9,486 bases of DNA, taken from Pseudomonadota bacterium (lineage in GTDB: Bacteria > Pseudomonadota > Gammaproteobacteria > CAMYNG01). Location: assembly GCA_020347585.1 (NCBI GenBank), contig CP070733.1, positions 97,397 through 106,882 on the forward strand. The letters run 5' to 3'. The position numbers and the translations under genes were made by a program. Shown here piece after piece: positions 5,451 through 9,486 of this stretch (the first letter of the stretch is position 1; each line of letters starts with the position of its first letter). Under the pieces are notes generated by a model. It was given only the letters and a program-made list of their open reading frames with translations, had not been told where the DNA came from and ran no database searches.

Positions 5451-7004
5451 TTAGGCCGGACGGCGAATCTCGCCCGGTCGCAGGCCTGCGAGCCACAGCG
5501 CGGCGAAGTAGGCCGTCCCGCCCACGCCGACACATAGCACGAGCTGCCACACCCGCTCTAAGACCGGGGCCTGGGTCCAGCGCGTCAAGTCACCTGCCAG
5601 CCACATTACCAGTGCCCCCATAACCACCGTGGCCCCCAGCACCTGCAGGAACAGGCGCAACCAACCCGGCTGCGCCCGGAACACGCCGCTGCGGCGCAGG
5701 CCACGCAGCAGCAGCCCGGCATTGAAAAACGCCGCGATGGCAGTGGCCAGCGCCAGCCCGGCATGGGGACCGGGAAAATCGATCTTGAGCAGCACCAGCA
5801 CAAAGGTCACGTTGAGTACCATATTAAGGAGCATGGCGGCCACCCCGACTCGCACCGGGGTACGCGTGTCCTGGCGGGCGAAATAGCCCGGCGCCAGCAC
5901 CTTGACCAGGATAAAGCCCTGCAGCCCTACCGCGTAGGCCATCAGGCTGAGCGAGGCCATGCGCACGTCGTGGGCCGTGAATTCGCCGTTCTGGAACAAG
6001 GTGCTGATGATGGGCCCGGCGAGGATCACCAGCGATACGGTAGCCGGCGTGCCAATAATCAGCACCCAACGCAGTGCCCAGTCGAGGGTACGGCTGAAGG
6101 CCCCCGGGTCGGAGCGGGCATGGGTTTCCGACAGGCTGGGCAAGATTACCGTGGCCAGGGCGATGCCGAACACCCCCAGCGGGAACTCCACCAATCGGTC
6201 CGAGTAGTACAGCCACGAGACGCTGCCGGTCACCAGCCAGGTCGCTAGCCAGGTATCGAACAGCAGGTTGATCTGCGCCACTGACGAGCCGAATATCCCG
6301 GGCAGCATCAGGCGAAACACGCGCTGCACGCCCTCATGGTGCCAGTTCCAGCGCGGCCAGCGCAGCAGCCCCAGGCGGGCCACCGCCGGCAGCTGGAAAA
6401 ACAGCTGCGCCAGCCCGGCCACGAACACCCCCCAGGCCAGGGCCAGCACCGGCTCCTCCATGCGCGGCGCCACCCAAATCGCCGCCGAGATCAGGCTCAC
6501 GTTGAGCAACACCGGGGTAATGGCAGGGATGGCAAAGCGCCCGTAGGTATTGAGAATACTCCCCGCCAGCGCGGTCAGGGACATAAACAGCAGATAAGGG
6601 AAGGTAATACGCAGCATGTAGGCGGTGAGCGCCGACTTGTCGGCCTGGTCTACCCAGCCCGAGGCGAATACCAGCACCAGCAGGGGCGAAGCCAGCACCG
6701 CAAAGACGGTCACCAGTATAAGCACCCCGGCCAGCATGCCTGCCACGTGGCGGCTCAGGTCCACTACCTCGGCCTGTTCGCGCCGGGTCTTGTACTCGCT
6801 GAGCACTGGCACGAACGCCTGCGAGAAGGCCCCCTCGGCAAACAGGCGGCGCAGGAAGTTGGGGATTTTGAAGGCGACGAAAAAGGCGTCGGTCTCCAAT
6901 CCGGCGCCGAAAAAACGCGCAAACACCACGTCGCGCACGAAACCCAGTACGCGAGACACCAAGGTGGAGCCACTGACGACCGCCGTTGACCTCAGGAGCC
7001 CCAT
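5451..7004 (-). CDS. murJ: Lipid II flippase MurJ (MviN)
   Basis: Polytopic inner-membrane MOP-superfamily transporter that flips the peptidoglycan precursor lipid II to the periplasm. With the ATG at 7004-7002 it has 517 residues, close to E. coli MurJ. That start puts the essential charged residues at the E. coli numbers: R18 and R24 in SRVLGFVRD, D39 in TDAFFVAFK, R52 and E57 in LRRLFAEGAFSQAF, R270 and E273 in DRLVEFP. About 14 hydrophobic segments can be traced. An upstream in-frame ATG at 7073 would add 23 hydrophilic residues without family counterpart, so I reject it. The Shine-Dalgarno at 7004 is weak. The gene is followed after 79 bp by ribF in the same direction and is divergent from rpsT, as in Pseudomonas. 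Confidence 0.97.
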   Translation of the reverse strand: MGLLRSTAVVSGSTLVSRVLGFVRDVVFARFFGAGLETDAFFVAFKIPNFLRRLFAEGAFSQAFVPVLSEYKTRREQAEVVDLSRHVAGMLAGVLILVTVFAVLASPLLVLVFASGWVDQADKSALTAYMLRITFPYLLFMSLTALAGSILNTYGRFAIPAITPVLLNVSLISAAIWVAPRMEEPVLALAWGVFVAGLAQLFFQLPAVARLGLLRWPRWNWHHEGVQRVFRLMLPGIFGSSVAQINLLFDTWLATWLVTGSVSWLYYSDRLVEFPLGVFGIALATVILPSLSETHARSDPGAFSRTLDWALRWVLIIGTPATVSLVILAGPIISTLFQNGEFTAHDVRMASLSLMAYAVGLQGFILVKVLAPGYFARQDTRTPVRVGVAAMLLNMVLNVTFVLVLLKIDFPGPHAGLALATAIAAFFNAGLLLRGLRRSGVFRAQPGWLRLFLQVLGATVVMGALVMWLAGDLTRWTQAPVLERVWQLVLCVGVGGTAYFAALWLAGLRPGEIRRPA

Positions 7005-7105
7005 ATGCGTTTGTGTGCCTGCCTTCCTGTCCTGCGTGCCGTCGGGGCCCTGCCGTTTGGCCAAATCCCGCACACTGATTCAATGACTTACAACCGCCCG
7101 GCGGC

Positions 7106-7111
7106 ATCATA
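7106..7111 (-). promoter_or_regulatory. Candidate -10 box for murJ
   Basis: In the 256-bp divergent region the minus strand has TATGAT (5 of 6 to consensus) at 7111-7106, about 100 bases before the murJ ATG. No convincing -35 is seen at the right distance (the best is a TGACGA-like string 19 bp up). It is the best leftward promoter I can find here. The rest of the murJ leader (7005-7105) shows nothing else clear. Confidence 0.3.
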
Positions 7112-7195
7112 CCCCATTCCCTCGGCGCCGTCGTCAGGCCACGTCTCAGCCCTTTTCATGGCCTGCCCAGCGACCCCGCCACAGGCCCCAAGTCG

Positions 7196-7224
7196 TTGAC
7201 AATGCGGGCGAAAACCCGCATGAT
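7196..7224 (+). promoter_or_regulatory. rpsT promoter with palindromic spacer
   Basis: A perfect -35 box TTGACA (7196-7201) is followed after 17 bp by CATGAT (7219-7224; 4 of 6, keeping the key A2 and T6). Transcription would start near 7231, leaving a leader of about 30 nt before the UUG start of rpsT. The spacer is almost entirely a perfect inverted repeat: ATGCGGG (7202-7208), loop CGAAAA, CCCGCAT (7215-7221), whose right arm overlaps the -10. That arrangement could be an operator or chance. Confidence 0.6.
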
Positions 7225-7248
7225 ACGCGCCTTTTCACGAACACCTGC

Positions 7249-7254
7249 AGGAGA
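7249..7254 (+). promoter_or_regulatory. Shine-Dalgarno fixing the UUG start of rpsT
   Basis: AGGAGA at 7249-7254 is a strong ribosome-binding site six bases before TTG 7261-7263. No ATG or GTG exists in that frame at a suitable distance, so it decides the UUG initiation codon. Confidence 0.8.
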
Positions 7255-7260
7255 AGACCC

Positions 7261-7521
7261 TTGGCCAATTCGCCCCAAGCCCGCAAACGTGCCCGCCAGG
7301 CCGATAAGCGCCGCGAACAGAATGCCGCCCAGCGTTCCAGCATGCGGACCGCCATCAAGCGCACGGTGGCTGCGATTACGGCCGGTGACAAGACCCAGGC
7401 CGAGGACGCCTACAAGGCGGCGGTGCCAGCGATCGACAAGCTGGTGAACAAGGGACTCGTGCATAAGAATCAGGCCGCCCGCAACAAGAGCCGCCTGAAC
7501 GCGCGAATTCGCGCCATGTGA
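7261..7521 (+). CDS. rpsT: 30S ribosomal protein S20
   Basis: Small basic protein that binds 16S rRNA at the base of the body of the 30S subunit. 86 residues against 87 in E. coli. Family landmarks are ANSPQARKRARQADKRRE at the N-terminus (E. coli ANIKSAKKRAIQSEK), the SSMRTAIKR helix, the AITAGDK turn, and KGLVHKNQAARNKSRL near the end. Initiation is at UUG with a strong Shine-Dalgarno. E. coli rpsT also starts at UUG, where the weak codon is tied to translational autoregulation by S20; the same may hold here, by inference. It is a single-gene unit with its own promoter and terminator, divergent from murJ and convergent with the DUF4382 gene. Confidence 0.98.
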   Translation: MANSPQARKRARQADKRREQNAAQRSSMRTAIKRTVAAITAGDKTQAEDAYKAAVPAIDKLVNKGLVHKNQAARNKSRLNARIRAM

Positions 7522-7548
7522 TTTGCCGGCTTAACGCCGCGCAAAAGG

Positions 7549-7577
7549 AAAGCCGGGCCTATGGCCCGGCTTTTTTT
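7549..7577 (+). terminator. Rho-independent terminator of rpsT, possibly bidirectional
   Basis: Perfect 11-bp stem AAAGCCGGGCC (7549-7559) with GGCCCGGCTTT (7563-7573), a 3-base TAT loop, and a run of seven T (7571-7577), 27 bases after the rpsT stop. On the minus strand the stem is followed by a poorer T-rich tract (TTTCCTTTT), so it may also stop leftward transcription from the DUF4382 gene, which has no other terminator in 7578-7657. Confidence 0.95.
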
Positions 7578-7657
7578 GCCCTCTTGATGGCGACGCCCGC
7601 GGTCGAGGACAGAGGCGGCTGGAGACCGGGGGCCGCCCCGCGGACAGGGGAATCCCG

Positions 7658-8614
7658 CTAGATTGGCACCCGTGATGGCGGGGGCGGTGCCAGCGGGAAA
7701 TTGATGACGGTCGTGGAACCGACCGCGACGATGGCGTTTTGCGGGTCGATGAAATCGATGTTCTCATCGGTGTCCGCATTGTCCTCGTTGGCCTGGCAGG
7801 TTAGCGCCACGGTGTATTCTCCGGGCGGTACCAGGGCCGTATAACGGTAACCCATGCTGACCGCGTCATACATCACCTTGGCGCTCGTGACGGGGTTGTT
7901 CGGATTGCCATCCCACATGTCGTCCGGCGTCACGCCTTGGCCTGCATAAACGTAGGTGGCGGTGTTTTCCGCCAGACAGCTGATGGCGGCCAGGTCCACG
8001 CTGCCGCTAATGCGGCCCATGACGGCCTGCTCCATGACGCGCAGTTTGGGCTTGAGCTTGTAGGGCGAATGCAGGGTCCTGCCGTTGTCGTTTTGTTTAT
8101 CCTTGCCGGGCGAATAGACCACCGACTCGCGCAGGTCGAAGTCCACCATGAACGCCACGTGCCCGCCGTCGGAAACCGTGAAATTGCGGTTCATCTTGAG
8201 GCCGGTTTGCGCGCCGCTGGGGATCTCCAGCGCATGCTGCTCGCCCGCGCTGTTGATGATGTAGGTCTTGTCGATACCGAACGCGACCTCGAAACGCATC
8301 CACTGGTAGTCACCGGCCGGCAGCACTACACCGTCCAGCAGGTTGACCGACAGTCCACCCTGCAACTGCAACAGGTCGACCTCGCGGTCGGGATCAAAAT
8401 CGAAGCTCAAGGTCTCGCCGTTGCCGTGCACCTTGACGCCGGTGAAAGTCACCACCACTGCCTGTGCACCATCCACCGGCGCATCGGTCACGGCCACGGT
8501 CAACTGGCCCGTACCCGCCGACTCGCTACCGGAACCGCCGCCGCAGGCGGTAATCAGCGCAAACACCACAAGGCACGCCAGAAAGCGGCCGCGCTGCCAC
8601 AAAACTGTTTTCAT
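7658..8614 (-). CDS. DUF4382 domain-containing lipoprotein
   Basis: Predicted lipoprotein of 318 residues, function unknown. A signal peptide runs MKTVLWQRGRFLACLVVFAL to the lipobox ITAC with C24; the residue after the cysteine is Gly, not Asp, so outer-membrane sorting by Lol is expected. A GGGSGSES linker is followed by the DUF4382 domain (about 35-190), recognised by the pattern GQLTVAVTDAPVDGAQAVVV, the VDLLQLQGG block, LPAGDYQWMRFEV, LEIPSGAQTGLK, and a FMVDFDLRESVV strand ending in YKLKPKLRVME. A second beta-rich part (about 195-310) has the YVYAGQGVTPDDM motif and a PPGEYTVALTCQA strand with two cysteines (SC and TC) that could form a disulfide. It ends in a proline-rich tail. I chose ATG 8614-8612 rather than the in-frame ATG at 8638 because AGAGGAG (8630-8624) lies nine bases before it and the signal peptide fits. 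Tandem with the upstream hydrolase, convergent with rpsT. Confidence 0.88.
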   Translation of the reverse strand: MKTVLWQRGRFLACLVVFALITACGGGSGSESAGTGQLTVAVTDAPVDGAQAVVVTFTGVKVHGNGETLSFDFDPDREVDLLQLQGGLSVNLLDGVVLPAGDYQWMRFEVAFGIDKTYIINSAGEQHALEIPSGAQTGLKMNRNFTVSDGGHVAFMVDFDLRESVVYSPGKDKQNDNGRTLHSPYKLKPKLRVMEQAVMGRISGSVDLAAISCLAENTATYVYAGQGVTPDDMWDGNPNNPVTSAKVMYDAVSMGYRYTALVPPGEYTVALTCQANEDNADTDENIDFIDPQNAIVAVGSTTVINFPLAPPPPSRVPI

Positions 8615-8643
8615 TGGAATCGACTCCTCTGGGATCACTGCGA

Positions 8644-8692
8644 GTTATCTGTTCTTCTTGCCAGTAACAGTCAACACGCAAGGGATCCCTTG
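8644..8692 (-). promoter_or_regulatory. Weak promoter and 14-bp palindrome upstream of the DUF4382 gene
   Basis: In the 130-bp gap the minus strand has TTGACT (8674-8669) and GATAAC (8649-8644), 5 of 6 and 4 of 6 to consensus but with a long 19-bp spacer. Immediately upstream, at 8679-8692, lies a perfect palindrome of 14 bp (CAAGGGATCCCTTG), four bases from the -35, a position suited to an activator or repressor. Neither element is certain. Confidence 0.35.
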
Positions 8693-8744
8693 AAGGTTCC
8701 GGGTAAGGTGTCGAACAGTGAACTGCGTCACAATGGACGCGAGA

Positions 8745-9486
8745 CTACTCGGCTTCGCTGGAATCGATGAAATCCGGTGCAATCAGGACTGACAGGCAGT
8801 CAGCCTCGGGGGCAACGCTAGGATCGGCCAGAAAGACTGCGGCGACCTCGGAGGCACAGGCATCACTTTCGATAGCGCCATGTCCAATACCGGGAAACAC
8901 GAACACATGACCGCGGGGAAAGCGTCGCGCCGCCTCAACGGTCCAGCCCGCCGGCGTCACCGGATCATACTCGCCGGCCATAAACAGCGCGGGCAATGTC
9001 GACCCCACCGGCTCGCGCGCTTCCGCCCCGGCGCGGCCGATCGGCCAAAATCGGCACATGTCGAGTTCCCAGTCGTGCTCCACGTAACGCCGCACGCGGG
9101 GATACCTGTGCACCTCGGCAAGATACTGCTTGCGGGTAATCCCAGGCCTGCGGTCATGGCAGTCGACCGACAGGCTCATCGCGTCTCGGTAGGTCTCGTC
9201 CAGCACCCACTCGAGATACAGTTCCACCAGCGGCTCGAGTTCATCGAAACCACCACGTTCCGCGCGCATGATAGTGTGCGGCAGTTTCTCTACCAGGTCC
9301 CAGCGATACAGGGCCGAGAAGATCATCCACACCAGGCGGTAGTCGTTGACCGCAACCTTGAGCCGCTCGTCGGCGAAAGGATTGCTTGCTTCGATCGTCA
9401 CCGGCGCCACCCGCAGAAAATCCAGCAGGTTGCCGAGTCGCGCCTCGAGATCCCCGTAGCGTTCTCGGCACGCCGCATCGATCGCG
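8745..9486 (-). CDS. Alpha/beta hydrolase with TAP-like C-terminal domain (partial)
   Basis: The frame is open from the right edge (first whole codon at 9485) to TAG at 8747-8745, giving 246 C-terminal residues; the N-terminus and the nucleophile serine lie outside. It resembles the proline-iminopeptidase/TAP-type hydrolases: a helical cap segment (AACRERYGDLEARL onward), a VDCHDR motif where relatives have a similar xxCxD block, DMCRFWP, then PALFMAGEYDPVTPAGW carrying the expected catalytic Asp (bases 8964-8966) and FPGIGHGAI with the catalytic His (bases 8880-8882). Five scattered cysteines (AAC, DC, MC, DAC, ADC) suggest disulfides and so an exported enzyme, which cannot be checked without the N-terminus. 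Substrate unknown: peptidase or esterase. A GTG at 9410 is only an internal codon. The gene is tandem with the DUF4382 gene, 130 bp apart. Confidence 0.85.
   Translation of the reverse strand, partial: AIDAACRERYGDLEARLGNLLDFLRVAPVTIEASNPFADERLKVAVNDYRLVWMIFSALYRWDLVEKLPHTIMRAERGGFDELEPLVELYLEWVLDETYRDAMSLSVDCHDRRPGITRKQYLAEVHRYPRVRRYVEHDWELDMCRFWPIGRAGAEAREPVGSTLPALFMAGEYDPVTPAGWTVEAARRFPRGHVFVFPGIGHGAIESDACASEVAAVFLADPSVAPEADCLSVLIAPDFIDSSEAE

Noticed and set aside
4424..5623. 399-residue plus-strand open frame antisense to ribF and the murJ 3' end
   Set aside because: Covers two recognised genes on the opposite strand and shows no domain; a codon-bias shadow.
7005..7040. Possible third, decayed heptamer array just upstream of murJ (GGACAGG, AAGGCAG, CACAAAC on the minus strand)
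   Set aside because: It shares only short words with arrays A and B and does not keep a clean 7-bp register over more than two or three units.
7005..7073. Upstream in-frame ATG giving murJ 23 extra residues
   Set aside because: The extension is hydrophilic and unlike the family; the ATG at 7004 aligns essential residues to E. coli numbering.
7600..7657. GC-rich GGGGC/GCCCC stretch after the DUF4382 gene as its terminator
   Set aside because: The stem is about 4 bp and lacks a T-tract; the bidirectional hairpin at 7549-7577 is a better candidate.
1..9486. tRNA, rRNA, CRISPR array, insertion sequence or attachment site
   Set aside because: I looked for clover-leaf and TTCRANY-like strings, regularly spaced direct repeats, transposase motifs and long terminal inverted repeats and saw none; the arrays at 888-943 and 1488-1543 are too short and lack spacers for CRISPR.

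Overview
The window looks like a core chromosomal segment of a GC-rich gammaproteobacterium. The order rpsT / murJ-ribF-ileS-lspA-fkpB-ispH, with rpsT divergent from the rest, is the classical arrangement in Pseudomonas-like and purple-sulfur-type Gammaproteobacteria. The proteins align residue for residue with their E. coli counterparts; for example MurJ keeps R18, R24, D39, R52, R270 and E273 at identical numbers. I cannot place it to genus.

Layout. Positions 1-297 hold the first third of ispH on the minus strand, but only residues 1-66 (down to about base 100) resemble IspH. Beyond that point the same DNA read on the plus strand encodes a stretch resembling the C-terminal PDZ domain of a Deg-type serine protease, so the left edge looks like an inverted chimeric junction, either real or an assembly/amplification artefact. 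Positions 384-7004 are a compact minus-strand cluster: murJ (lipid II flippase), ribF (FMN/FAD synthesis), ileS (isoleucyl-tRNA synthetase), lspA (lipoprotein signal peptidase) and fkpB (SlyD-like prolyl isomerase). No terminator is visible between the genes. An extended -10 promoter lies before ribF. The ileS-lspA and lspA-fkpB gaps each carry a 56-bp array of eight degenerate 7-bp units beginning within a few bases of the upstream stop codon.

Positions 7005-7260 are a divergent promoter region: murJ leaves leftward, rpsT rightward from a perfect TTGACA -35 box. rpsT (ribosomal protein S20) starts at UUG, as in E. coli, and ends in a textbook Rho-independent hairpin. Convergent to it is a DUF4382 lipoprotein gene (7658-8614), preceded by a perfect 14-bp palindrome near a weak promoter. 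The right edge holds the C-terminal part of a TAP-like alpha/beta hydrolase.

How they fit together: the cluster is housekeeping (translation, cofactors, envelope). LspA is the enzyme expected to process lipoproteins such as the DUF4382 protein. I see no mobile element, CRISPR, tRNA, phage or defence gene. The unusual signals are the left-edge chimera, the paired heptamer arrays, alternative hairpins before lspA, and two palindromes at promoters. I do not see evidence for a new multi-gene system.
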